Source: Ferribacterium limneticum (GTDB lineage: Bacteria; Pseudomonadota; Gammaproteobacteria; Burkholderiales; Rhodocyclaceae). Taken from it: a DNA stretch of 64,000 nt. Below, one piece after another: positions 37,701-44,922 of the stretch; position 1 is the first letter of the stretch, and every line of letters begins with the position of its first letter. Under the pieces are notes generated by a model that saw nothing but the letters and a program-made list of their open reading frames with translations, did not search any database and was not told the DNA's origin. The stretch lies in the NCBI RefSeq assembly GCF_020510585.1, contig NZ_CP075190.1, positions 2,912,001 to 2,976,000 of the forward strand, in the 5' to 3' direction. A program made the position numbers and the translations under genes.

Positions 37701-38394
37701 GAAGAGCTGGCGCCTGTTTGACGACGACGCCCGGGAGCTCGAGGTTTCAGATGGGGACGAGTGGAAGAAATTGGCTGACGCGTCGCCCGATTGCAAAGCC
37801 CTGGAGAAGCGGCTGCGGGACAAGGGAATCCTGAATCCCACCTTTGATGTCAGCACAAAGAGTGATGGTGCGCATTGTTTCGTCCTACAGATACCCAAGC
37901 CGCCCGCGAGCAAGGAGCCTGGATCCACGCTGGAGGCTGGAAATGCGGCGGCACACGCGGATCAGGGCGGACCTCCCGAAAAAATTGCGGTTGGCGTCTA
38001 TAACGCGCTGATTCCGGGCGATTTGCAAGACGTTATACCGACGGCGGTTACCGCGATCCAGCAATTTTCCAGTCGAAAAGCGGCAGAAGGCGCGACGTGG
38101 ATGGTCGGTGTCAGTGGAAAACATGCGGGCTGGATCGCGCTGGCGAAGTGCGATGGCACGGGCAAGAAATGCAGCTACTCCGGTACGCCATGGAGCACGT
38201 CGGCGCTGGCAAGACTGGGCAAGGCGGTGGTTGCGGCTTCCTGCGATCCGCTATCCGATGCCCCGAAAGCGATGCCGAGGACTGTTGACAAATACGTGCT
38301 GCAATGCCCGCCATCGCAAGCGAGTGGTCCGAAATCGAGCCCCGGAATCGCTTCCGGGGCCAACCAAGGTGCCGCAGAGAGAAGGGATGACTGA
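34750..38394 (+). CDS. STAND NTPase with coiled coil, membrane helix and novel C-terminal domain
   Basis: 1214 residues. The N-terminus PYPGLRPFLDHEASLFLGR is the classic entry to nSTAND/NACHT-like NTPases. Walker A is GGSGSGKSS (G55-S62) and Walker B is RFLVVIDQFEEL (D189). A winged-helix-like region runs to about 560. A charged coiled coil (about 575-685) leads into one membrane helix (about 688-708, WGWGFLAVAAVIALFVAAP). About 500 residues follow without WD40 or TPR repeats that I can see and which I do not recognise. STAND proteins act as ligand-triggered switches in immunity and signalling. Coupling to TIR and a cyclophane peptide maturase suggests one system. Confidence 0.8.
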   Translation: MSCADGLGVFRVPTSPYPGLRPFLDHEASLFLGRGQQVKDIVQRLEETQFVAVIGGSGSGKSSLVRAGVVPKLRGFGIPEAGDYWVPVVFTPGTTATPESEASQRDEERTASQTPITRLAWKFSQTLNMYTLHNDPKTVDDVRESARRSDIAAIFRRGSGFARLIDAFSKDLPARGPKPENARFLVVIDQFEELFHPNNNPKTKGNEDTRTLIEAVIDHFFSPHPRCFVIITMRSEHLADCAGYLELPDAINESVYLVRRPDKEQLRQAITGPANKFLRTLQRGDDAAGLPEDIAFDETVVKRLLQDVEGIADDPDHLPLLQHLLARIWQVASKRCGVDGEHKVPNAVQWADLEGAADPACKEEVGWLIRLDADRKQENKETLNTLRASLENWAQATYGEKSEGDRKHLDFVLRRLAFKDPNNGTYNQQRLDVDDPDLFAGEPEPPTDLRALLKKGYLDSVHYLYWDRENPLQVTLKVSHESFIRGWAHFKGLVDEEAVRFEAFLSVLRCCSQWRDEKWSPERLLGQPELIRLDEARLGPVFAERDKRDDWFRTLKQYRDGDRLGDVEGEVANYIEASRAKLKSEADAQRALQERERKAQEDARLAEEQARNAREEARLASEREKEADRRREAEEKAHELSLKAEADAKQILEEQVRHSREEARLVRLRDSEEKQRIQAEADRSKAKAWGWGFLAVAAVIALFVAAPYLRTGGVMKASQDFAMARQTVEQRSYGLEPDSRLAGHELDKLLMATSQVADGQAKGEYINQPPTKWFSLFPQISLAQRLVYLQDTEPVVNGNLRSRMITGIWRSDRKPPENKEFDPDNPIACKGNSLSGIFYPARGTMRGIFLPERKPTDDINFYAATYARSATGQEATCTLSPTSIWREAFFFDPVVLLDANDRYMTISRSGQFVQRGSVNLYRIVWDDDPAVPSAKVDQIGQVIGEEAVNVLKTEIKSKQEGADPKVKSVRTWPEDGGVGVEVGGKSWRLFDDDARELEVSDGDEWKKLADASPDCKALEKRLRDKGILNPTFDVSTKSDGAHCFVLQIPKPPASKEPGSTLEAGNAAAHADQGGPPEKIAVGVYNALIPGDLQDVIPTAVTAIQQFSSRKAAEGATWMVGVSGKHAGWIALAKCDGTGKKCSYSGTPWSTSALARLGKAVVAASCDPLSDAPKAMPRTVDKYVLQCPPSQASGPKSSPGIASGANQGAAERRDD

Positions 38395-38521
38395 TGACGC
38401 TCAGGCGCAGGTCGGGGCGAAGCTTTCCTGCGGTTTGGCTTCTTCCTCGGTGTTGCAGACCGGGAGCGAGAAACGCATCGTGCCAAAGACGCCGTTTAAG
38501 GGGGTCCAGAATTTTGTGTAA
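38387..38521 (+). CDS. Doubtful 44-aa ORF overlapping the STAND stop
   Basis: An ATG eight bases before the STAND stop opens a short frame (MTDDAQAQVGAKLSCGLASS...). A ribosome site AGAGAAGG is present. The product is unremarkable, and the end (about 38497-38525, GGGGGTCCAGAATTTTGTG) has the look of an insertion-sequence terminus. It could be chance. Confidence 0.25.
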   Translation: MTDDAQAQVGAKLSCGLASSSVLQTGSEKRIVPKTPFKGVQNFV

Positions 38522-38667
38522 ACGAACATTTGGCAGGACACTCACCGAACATCGAATACAAGTGCCAGTGCCCCGGCCTGCTGATTCCACCGGATGAGCC
38601 CAACTCCACGGGCACACCTGAGCTATGCTTCGAGTAACCATGATCGGTTTGGCATTGTGGCAGCCCC

Positions 38668-39180
38668 ATGAAAAACGAGAACTGCCACCCCGCCCCCGCC
38701 CACGAGGTCGCGGATGAGGCCCCCGAGGTCGAGGTGGTGATCGAGGTACCACGAGGTTGTTTCCTGAAACGCGGCTCCACGGGGCGCATTGATTTCATCT
38801 CGCCCCTCCCAAGTCCGTTCAACTACGGCTCGGTGCCGAATTACCTGGGGCTTGAAGGCGATCTGCTGGATGCACTGGTGCTCGGGCCGCGTTTGCCCCT
38901 CGGTACTCGACTTCGGATCAGGGCGTGGGGCGCGGTGACCTTGACCGACCGCGGCATGAGCGACGACAAACTGGTCTGCAGTGCCGCTCCTCTGACTACG
39001 GCGGAGCGTGAGCAGGTGCTCCGCTTCTTTCACTTCTACGCGCGCTGCAAGGCACTACTCAACCGCTGGCGCCGCCGCCCGGGCCGCAACGCCTGCGAGG
39101 GCTGGCGTACAGCCAGCGATGCGATCGCTCGTGCCGCACCCTTTGACAACATCTGGAAAGGGCCTCCGGTTAGGTTCTGA
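38668..39180 (+). CDS. Inorganic pyrophosphatase-like protein
   Basis: 170 residues of the soluble inorganic pyrophosphatase family, which hydrolyses diphosphate. Landmarks are VVIEVPRGCFLKRG, FNYGSVPNYLGLEGDLLDALVLGPRLPLGT and WGAVTLTDRGMSDDKLVC. The arrangement resembles E. coli Ppa (EIPxG, Y, DxDPxDVLV), but parts of the metal-binding Asp cluster differ (EGDLLDALV). A divergent, possibly specialised enzyme is therefore likely rather than the main Ppa. A C-terminal Arg-rich helix (ALLNRWRRRPGRNACEGW) is typical of this subgroup. Confidence 0.8.
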   Translation: MKNENCHPAPAHEVADEAPEVEVVIEVPRGCFLKRGSTGRIDFISPLPSPFNYGSVPNYLGLEGDLLDALVLGPRLPLGTRLRIRAWGAVTLTDRGMSDDKLVCSAAPLTTAEREQVLRFFHFYARCKALLNRWRRRPGRNACEGWRTASDAIARAAPFDNIWKGPPVRF

Positions 39181-39199
39181 GCTTTTCTGGCACGACAGT

Positions 39200-39778
39200 T
39201 CAGCCAAACGGTCTCACGCCGATCAGCCAGCCATGCAGAACGGTGGCGAACAATGCCCAGGCGGCCGTACCGATGATCACCACCAGTGCGTCGCGCGCCG
39301 CGGTGCCAGGTTGAGCCTTCTGCCCAACGGGCGGTTCGCGGCGCCGGGCGGAGGCAAAATCGAGGACGGCCCAGACGAAGAAGGCACCGAACAGCACCAC
39401 GGCATGGGTGCGGCCGTTGGCGATGAGATGGGCGAAGGCCCAGATCGCCACGCCCAGGATCATAGGATGACCGACCGCCGCTTTGATTCGGCTGCCGGGC
39501 ACATAGGCGGCGACCAGCAGCACGAAGGCGGGCAGTGTCAGCAAGGCGGCCAGGTGGACGGTCCACCGCGGTGGTTGCCAGAGAACCTGGGCCTCAACGC
39601 CGGCCAGCCCGAAACCCCAGACGATCAACCCCAGCACCAGAGCGGAAATCAGCGCGTACAAACCCTTCCAGCGATTCTCGCCAAGGCGGGCGATCTGCCT
39701 GCCGCGCCAGCCTTCGGCGACGATTCGAATGGAATGCGAGGAAAGAAAGAGCAGCAGGCCGATCAACAGTATGCGCAT
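39200..39778 (-). CDS. nnrU: NnrU-family membrane protein
   Basis: 192 residues with five or six hydrophobic segments. The NnrU signature is visible: an N-terminal LLFLSSHSIRIV, RWKGLYALISALVLGLIVWGFG and HPMILGVAIWAFAHLIANGRTHAVVLFGAFFVWAV. NnrU is associated with nitrite/nitric-oxide reduction in denitrifiers; its molecular role is not established. It converges on the pyrophosphatase gene, with only 19 bases between stops. The start is preceded by AAGGAACAGGACC. Confidence 0.85.
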   Translation of the reverse strand: MRILLIGLLLFLSSHSIRIVAEGWRGRQIARLGENRWKGLYALISALVLGLIVWGFGLAGVEAQVLWQPPRWTVHLAALLTLPAFVLLVAAYVPGSRIKAAVGHPMILGVAIWAFAHLIANGRTHAVVLFGAFFVWAVLDFASARRREPPVGQKAQPGTAARDALVVIIGTAAWALFATVLHGWLIGVRPFG

Positions 39779-40036
39779 GGTCCTGTTCCTTGAAGGGTGA
39801 GTGGTAAAAAGCGTCGAACGCCAGCCCGAATCATGCCTGCGGAATTATGGCATGCCGGGGCGTGCAGGGTGGCGGCATGGCCGCTCCCGCCCAGACGGCC
39901 GGTCAGAGTGTCTGAAGAGCAGTGGGGGTTTCCCGGAATCACCAACACCACGCCCGAACTTCCAGACCTGAATCGTATCCAACCTGTGCCGCTAAATGGC
40001 AACACCGTTGCCAGTGACGTCCAGCGAGGAGCCAGC

Positions 40037-40276
40037 ATGGAACGACCCGTACACAGCATGAACAACCTGTTTGCCCAACTCGGCAAGCCGAGCGACGACG
40101 ACGCCATTGAGCGGTTCATCGAAACTTACCGCCCACTGGCCGGCGCCATGCAACTCCATGAAGCATCCTTCTGGAGCGCCTCGCAGGCTTGTTTCCTGCA
40201 CGAGGCACTTCTTCATGACGCCGATTGGGCGGAAGTTGCCGACAAGTTGAACGTCGAATTGCACGCCCGGCACTAG
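40037..40276 (+). CDS. DUF2789 family protein
   Basis: 79 residues. The core MNNLFAQLGKPSDDDAIERFIETYRPL and the FWSASQACFLHEALLHDADWAEVADKLNVELH end match DUF2789 along its length. These are small helical cytosolic proteins of unknown function. The frame is open farther upstream to 39797, but only the part from 40037 is family-like. A start at 40058 (MNNLF) is also possible. Confidence 0.8.
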   Translation: MERPVHSMNNLFAQLGKPSDDDAIERFIETYRPLAGAMQLHEASFWSASQACFLHEALLHDADWAEVADKLNVELHARH

Positions 40277-40298
40277 CCGGCAAATGCCATGATGGCTG

Positions 40299-40537
40299 GA
40301 GACAGATACCATCGGCAGTATCGCGGTGGCGGTGAACTGCCTGTGGGGCGCTCAAACGAAGCGTTCGCCGGAGCATATTGCCATCTCGACCAAACGCATG
40401 CCCAACGAACTGATCCAGGCGCTGGCCACTGCGTTGATGAATATCGCCAACGACATCCGCTGGCTGGCATCCGGCCCACGCTCCGGCATGGCAGTTTCGG
40501 GCACCACTGCGTGCGCGGCATCAAGGCCAACCGCTAG
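40299..40537 (+). pseudogene. fumC: fumC remnant with internal deletions
   Basis: Three pieces of class II fumarase are fused in about 240 bases. They are ETDTIGSIAVAVNCLWGAQTKR (family residues about 8-30), SPEHIAISTKRMPNELIQALA joined directly to [20 protein letters not shown], and, after a one-base shift, FGHHCVRGIKANR followed by TAG. Two large internal segments, including the SIMPGKVNP active-site loop, are deleted. The intact gene is at 19124-20530, and sequence differences show this is an old, separate copy rather than a recent duplication. Confidence 0.85.
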
Positions 40538-40573
40538 CGCCTTGTGGTGCTCATTCTGAAAGGAAAGTATTCG

Positions 40574-41062
40574 ATGAAAACGAATCTTCTGATCGCCGGC
40601 GCCCTCCTGGCCTTTACCTGCACCACCGCACTCGGCGCGCCCGAAAAGCTGTCGTCAGCCGACTTGGCCGCCGCTTTCAAGGCTGCCGGCTTCAAGCTCA
40701 AGGGCAAACGCTGGCAAGCTTGCGACGATCGGTCACAAGGCGCCACCCCAGGTGCCATTGAAGATGTTCGCGATCTCAACGGCGACGGCCTGTCCGAAGC
40801 GATCATTACCGAAGGCGGCACCTTCTGCTACGGCAACACCGGGGCTGGCTACAGCTTGGTCAGCAAACAGCCCAATGGCAACTGGAAGCTCATCACCAGC
40901 GGCACCGGCATGCTCAACATCCTGACCACCAAAGGAACCGGCAACTGGCCAGACATTGAAATCGGCGGCCCCGGCTTCTGCTTCCCTGTCGAACGCTGGA
41001 ACGGTCGGGAATATGCGTTGCACCGCCATCAATACGAAGGCAAGCCTTGTCGGCGGAAATAG
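40574..41062 (+). CDS. Secreted protein of unknown function (VCBS/FG-GAP-like segment)
   Basis: 162 residues with a signal peptide (MKTNLLIAGALLAFTCTTALGA). The mature part includes DLNGDGLSEAIITEGG, which resembles the Ca-binding DxNxDG loop of FG-GAP/VCBS repeats, a GWx-rich centre and four conserved Cys positions. I do not recognise a named family. A decayed paralogue lies at 31316-31785. The ribosome site AAAGGAAAG precedes the ATG at 40574. Both copies are followed by the dispersed repeat. Confidence 0.75.
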   Translation: MKTNLLIAGALLAFTCTTALGAPEKLSSADLAAAFKAAGFKLKGKRWQACDDRSQGATPGAIEDVRDLNGDGLSEAIITEGGTFCYGNTGAGYSLVSKQPNGNWKLITSGTGMLNILTTKGTGNWPDIEIGGPGFCFPVERWNGREYALHRHQYEGKPCRRK

Positions 41063-41091
41063 CCGCCTGAGCTACTCGCCAAGCTCGGTTC

Positions 41092-41127
41092 CCACGGTCA
41101 ACCGGAAATTTTGGCCAAAATTGAAAT
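41092..41127 (+). repeat. Dispersed 36-bp repeat copy (near consensus)
   Basis: CCACGGTCAACCGG, then AAATTTTGGCCAAAATTG, then AAAT. It begins 29 bases after the stop of the secreted-protein gene. It contains the perfect palindrome AATTTTGGCCAAAATT. Confidence 0.9.
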
Positions 41128-41144
41128 ATCCGAGGCTTGGAATC

Positions 41145-41170
41145 GAGGGCGACCCCGGTCGGTCGCCCTC
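41145..41170. other. Stem-loop between convergent genes
   Basis: GAGGGCGACC-CCGGTC-GGTCGCCCTC is a perfect 10-bp stem with a 6-base loop and no T-run. It precedes the stronger terminator hairpin. Confidence 0.45.
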
Positions 41171-41220
41171 CAAAGCTCACCGTAGGCACCTGTCGGCCAG
41201 ATCTGTCAGGTCTTGCGAAG

Positions 41221-41246
41221 AAAACGGGAGCCACGGCTCCCGTTTT
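41221..41246. terminator. Bidirectional intrinsic terminator
   Basis: AAAACGGGAGC-CACG-GCTCCCGTTTT with a further T. It is a strong hairpin with a T-run on both strands, between the rightward secreted-protein gene and the leftward propeller-peroxidase gene. Confidence 0.85.
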
Positions 41247-41349
41247 TGTTTCGACGGGTATTGTCCTGGCACGTTACCAGCCCACCGCCGAGGAGCTTGC
41301 TGATCGGCTCGTCGGTCAGCGCAACGCCACCCGTGCCGACCAGCCCGAT

Positions 41350-43653
41350 TCAAAATATCGGTATCGTCGCCGCGTCGATGGACTGCAGGAATCTCACTAT
41401 CTTTGCCCGGTCGGCGGGGTTGGAGAGCTTATCCACGCCGCTGGTGCCGGCAGAGCGGTGCGTGACGTTGTTCAGCACTTCGTCCAGCGACTTCGCCGCA
41501 CCGTTATGCAGGAAGGTCCGCGGGAAGGCGAACAGCGACAGCAGTGAGGCGGGAACGAAGCCGTCGGCGCCGAGCGGCGCGGTGGCGGTGGCGCGCACCT
41601 CATTGAAGAAGCTGGCGTCGAAGGTACCGACCTTACGCAGTTCGCCGATGATCTGGCCACCCACTACCTGGGCAGCGCTCGGCGGCGGCGTATAGCGCAG
41701 CCGCCCGCTGGTCCATTGCGGGCCGCCGTGGCATTGCTGGCAGTTGGCGGAGGTGAACAGGGCACGTCCGGCGAGCACGTCCGGCTCGCTCTTGGCGACC
41801 GGCGAGATGGGCGGGCGGATGCCGAACTTCTCGAAGGCCTTGATGGCGTCCCAGCCCCCCACGCCGCGCACCTTGAGCTGATTCCGGTTGGCGCTGGCGG
41901 GGGTGAAGGCGGCCACCGCGGCGTCGGGCGTCACGCCATCGGCCTGGACGATCAGGCCGGCGCCGCCGGAGACATTGCGGATGTTAAGTTCGAAATCCTC
42001 TTCCTCGTCAAATATCGCCGACCAGTTGAGAATGCGTTGAATGCTGCGGGTCGAATCGGTGAGATCGAAGTCGGTATGCTGCGGAATGGTCCGCCGCGGC
42101 CCGGCGGCGAAGATCCACACCACGTTGTCGGTGAGGCCGAAGGGGCTGTGGCAGGCGGCGCAGGAGCCCCAGCCGTTGTTGGACATGCGCCCGGTGATCG
42201 GGGCGCCGGCCGGCGTTGCTGGATCGAACTCGCCGACCGAGGTGTTGTACAGCTCCTTGCCGATGTGCACGATGTCGGCCTGAGTGCCAACGGCCGGCAT
42301 GTTAGTCGATTTCAAAGTCGCCATCACGGCCTCGGGAATCGCAGTGAGGTTGATCACCGAGACGTCGCGGGACACGTAATTCATGACGTAGGCGCGCGTA
42401 TCGGCACCGTTGACCACGATGCCGCGCGGGTTCTTGCCGACCTTGATCTGCAGCACACGGGCTGAATCGGTGGGATCGCTCAGCACACTTGGCGCGCCGG
42501 ACTGCCCGTCCACCGCCAGCTTGACGACGATGTTGCTCGCCGCGCTGACGACGTAACCCTCGTCGGCCAGGTGCTTGAAGGCTAGCGCCCAGGGCTGGGT
42601 GATGAACAGCTTGGGCGTCGACGTCTGGTCGCGCACGGCGGTGTGCATGTTGAGAGTGAGGCCGGCGTCGAGGTGGTTGCTGCCGTCCAGCACCGACAGC
42701 AGGCTGTGGGTGTTGACGTCAAAGCGCACCGGCCCGTTGGGTGAGGCGCCAGTGTTGGGGACGTAGGCGAAGCCGTTCTTGATGCCGATGCCGTTGAGCT
42801 GGTTGGGGTAGGCGCCGGTGGTGAAGGTGAAATTGGCGCCTGGCGCGATCCGCGCCAGGGCATCGCCATTGGCCTTGAAGCCGCTGTCGGCAAGCGGCTG
42901 CAGGGTCGCTTCGGTGACAATGCTGTCGGTCGAGGTCGACAGCACCGTGACTTTGCCGACCTTGGCGTCATCGGCGCCATCCACCTTGCCGGCCACCGGC
43001 AGCGAGAGGAATTGGGTGACGTAGACAGTTTCGTCCGTGTCATCGCCGTCGCCGTCGTTGGAAATCGCCAGGCCGCGCGGCTCGAAGCCCACGTTGGAGA
43101 TAGTATTCACTACCGTGTCGGTGGCGGTATCGATGACCGAGACCGAGTTGGAGCGGGCGTTGGTAACGTACAGCTTTCTGCCGTTGGGGGTCAGCGCCAG
43201 GCCGTAGGGTTCGGTGCCCACCACGATGTGCTTGCTCGGCCTGGCGACCACGCCGTTGGCGATATTGGTCTTGATCACCGACACCGTGCCGCTCACGGTG
43301 TTAGCCACGTAAGCCTTGCTGCCGTTGGGCAGGAAGGCCACGCCGTTGGGTTCGCCCTGCACTGGCACTTCCGCCACCCGCCGGTTGCGGTCGCTGCGCA
43401 GGTCGAAGAAGGTGACGCTGTTATTGTCCGGATTGGCCACCACCAGAAACGCGCCATCGGCGCTCAGCGCCAGGGGCTGCGACGAGGTCGGCCCAGCGAA
43501 TACGTTGAGTGGCGCCGCCATGAGCGGCGCAGCAGTGAGCGGCGACGGCGACCACACCAGCGCACCAACGCCCGCCAGCAAGGCGATCACTGCCGTTATC
43601 GCCCGACCAGCGTGCCGGCTCTCGAACCTTATCTGCTTCGCGGAAATGCTCAT
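41350..43653 (-). CDS. YVTN beta-propeller / cytochrome c peroxidase-like fusion
   Basis: 767 residues. After a signal peptide (about 15-42), residues about 50-470 contain repeated YVTN-type blades (for example AYVANTVSGTVSVIKT, LYVTNARSNSVSVIDTATDTVV). The C-terminal third is a di-haem cytochrome with CAACH at about 498 and CQQCH at about 638, and a FLHNGAAKSLDEVLNNVTHR segment typical of the MauG/CcpA group. The start ATG follows AGGAGG. Such fusions are periplasmic or surface oxidoreductases of unknown substrate. It is the fourth RoxA/MauG-superfamily-like protein of the window. Confidence 0.85.
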   Translation of the reverse strand: MSISAKQIRFESRHAGRAITAVIALLAGVGALVWSPSPLTAAPLMAAPLNVFAGPTSSQPLALSADGAFLVVANPDNNSVTFFDLRSDRNRRVAEVPVQGEPNGVAFLPNGSKAYVANTVSGTVSVIKTNIANGVVARPSKHIVVGTEPYGLALTPNGRKLYVTNARSNSVSVIDTATDTVVNTISNVGFEPRGLAISNDGDGDDTDETVYVTQFLSLPVAGKVDGADDAKVGKVTVLSTSTDSIVTEATLQPLADSGFKANGDALARIAPGANFTFTTGAYPNQLNGIGIKNGFAYVPNTGASPNGPVRFDVNTHSLLSVLDGSNHLDAGLTLNMHTAVRDQTSTPKLFITQPWALAFKHLADEGYVVSAASNIVVKLAVDGQSGAPSVLSDPTDSARVLQIKVGKNPRGIVVNGADTRAYVMNYVSRDVSVINLTAIPEAVMATLKSTNMPAVGTQADIVHIGKELYNTSVGEFDPATPAGAPITGRMSNNGWGSCAACHSPFGLTDNVVWIFAAGPRRTIPQHTDFDLTDSTRSIQRILNWSAIFDEEEDFELNIRNVSGGAGLIVQADGVTPDAAVAAFTPASANRNQLKVRGVGGWDAIKAFEKFGIRPPISPVAKSEPDVLAGRALFTSANCQQCHGGPQWTSGRLRYTPPPSAAQVVGGQIIGELRKVGTFDASFFNEVRATATAPLGADGFVPASLLSLFAFPRTFLHNGAAKSLDEVLNNVTHRSAGTSGVDKLSNPADRAKIVRFLQSIDAATIPIF

Positions 43654-43725
43654 GGGAACCTCCTGATGCAAGACACGCCCGACATCGTCGCAGCCGGGCC
43701 AAACGAACGGATAACCGGCCCGGAC

Positions 43726-44328
43726 TCAGCGCAGCGGCGAGCGTCTGGCGAGGATTAGCCCGGCCAACGCCAAAGCGAACAAGGCCAGCGAGCCGGGTTC
43801 GGGCAGCGGGGTAGCAGTGGCGTCGACGATGAAATAACCGCTACCGCCGAAGCTGGGTGCCAGAACGGGCACGATCGTGATGGCGTGCGCCCCGGCCGCA
43901 AGGAGGAAACTGCCATGGCTGATGCTCGGGTCGGCCAGACAGGGCACGGGATCGTCGCCGCAGTCAACTATGTTGGCCCCCGGAGCGGAGGTGAGCCCCA
44001 GGCTCAGGCCGAAATCGAAGATTTCAAACTGGTCGCCGGACTCAAAGGCATCGGTAACGATGAGCTCCGAACCGCTGGCGGGTGCCAGGAAGGACCAAGG
44101 CGAGGCGTCGGCAAATGTCGTCGGCGTGCCGGAACTAGCCAGGCAGAAGGCTCCGGCCGGGTCCGCCGGGTCGCAGCCAGTGGCCGCCAAACCGGCATCG
44201 CCGAAACCGAACTGGTAATAGGTGCCTGACACGATCGGCCCGGCCTGGCTGGCCCCCGGCATTGCGAGAAGCGCCCAACAGCTAAGCGCGGCAACGCGGG
44301 AGAGTCTTGGAAAACGAAAAGGGTTCAT
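43726..44328 (-). CDS. PEP-CTERM sorted secreted protein
   Basis: 200 residues. It has a signal peptide (about 10-29, ending ASQAG), a Gly/Ser/Ala-rich mature region and the C-terminal sorting tag PLPEPGSLALFALALAGLIL followed by ARRSPLR. That tag directs cleavage by an exosortase and surface display linked to exopolysaccharide. No exosortase gene is in this window. It lies 72 bases upstream of the propeller-peroxidase gene on the same strand and may be co-transcribed. Confidence 0.9.
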   Translation of the reverse strand: MNPFRFPRLSRVAALSCWALLAMPGASQAGPIVSGTYYQFGFGDAGLAATGCDPADPAGAFCLASSGTPTTFADASPWSFLAPASGSELIVTDAFESGDQFEIFDFGLSLGLTSAPGANIVDCGDDPVPCLADPSISHGSFLLAAGAHAITIVPVLAPSFGGSGYFIVDATATPLPEPGSLALFALALAGLILARRSPLR

Positions 44329-44922
44329 GGCACCTCCAGGACGAAGGAACGGAGCGCAGGCGATCCCTCTCGTCAGGTAGTACCCGCACCGGAGACCGTG
44401 TCGTCACCCGCATGCATCAAGCGTACCCGAATGCATAATCGTCAATCATCAATGACTTAGACGAATACCCGGACACATGGGGCGGCCCCGGTGTAAAGAA
44501 ATCCGACAGCACCGAACTCCCGGACGGCAGGATTTGGCCGCTCCGGCCGGCGACGGTAAAACTCTTCGACATGCGTGTCTGGCATATCGACTGATCAGCC
44601 CGCCAGATGCTCCGGACGCCACAACCGGAATTCGTCGCTCCACCCTGCAAAGACGCAGTGCATCCGCCGGCAGTTTGGTAAAAGCAGCCAATCACGGCCA
44701 TGCCTGAGGCGATCAATTTCATGTGGTGAAGCAAGGCGGCAGTTGAATCCGTCTTCCACGGTCAACCGGAAATTTTGACCAAAATTAAAAAGCATCCGGG
44801 CATTTAACGAGAGGTCGCTGAATTTCCTGCCTCATGGCCGATGGTCACGACAATGTCGGGAACATAACCAGGCCATGCGAGTCACATGCATTTCACATAC
44901 ACCATGTCGACAGGAACTCAAA
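44329..44922 (+). other. Intergenic region before the esterase gene
   Basis: About 590 bases between divergent genes. It holds one dispersed repeat (44756-44790) and presumably both promoters. A 105-codon minus-strand frame (44417-44734) has a hydrophobic start but no family resemblance, so I do not call it. Confidence 0.4.
44756..44790 (+). repeat. Dispersed 36-bp repeat copy
   Basis: CCACGGTCAACCGG, then AAATTTTGACCAAAATTAAAA. Two changes from consensus. Confidence 0.85.

Noticed and set aside
38339..38360. GCCCCGGAA-TCGC-TTCCGGGGC hairpin as terminator of the STAND operon
   Set aside because: It lies inside the coding end, lacks a T-run, and could be a coincidence of GC-rich codons.
40337..40537. 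Short ORF with fumarase similarity as a functional small protein
   Set aside because: Deletions remove all catalytic segments and there is a frame change before the last homologous piece; a pseudogene explains it.
44417..44734. 105-codon minus-strand ORF with hydrophobic start
   Set aside because: No ribosome site of note and no recognised similarity; left as intergenic.
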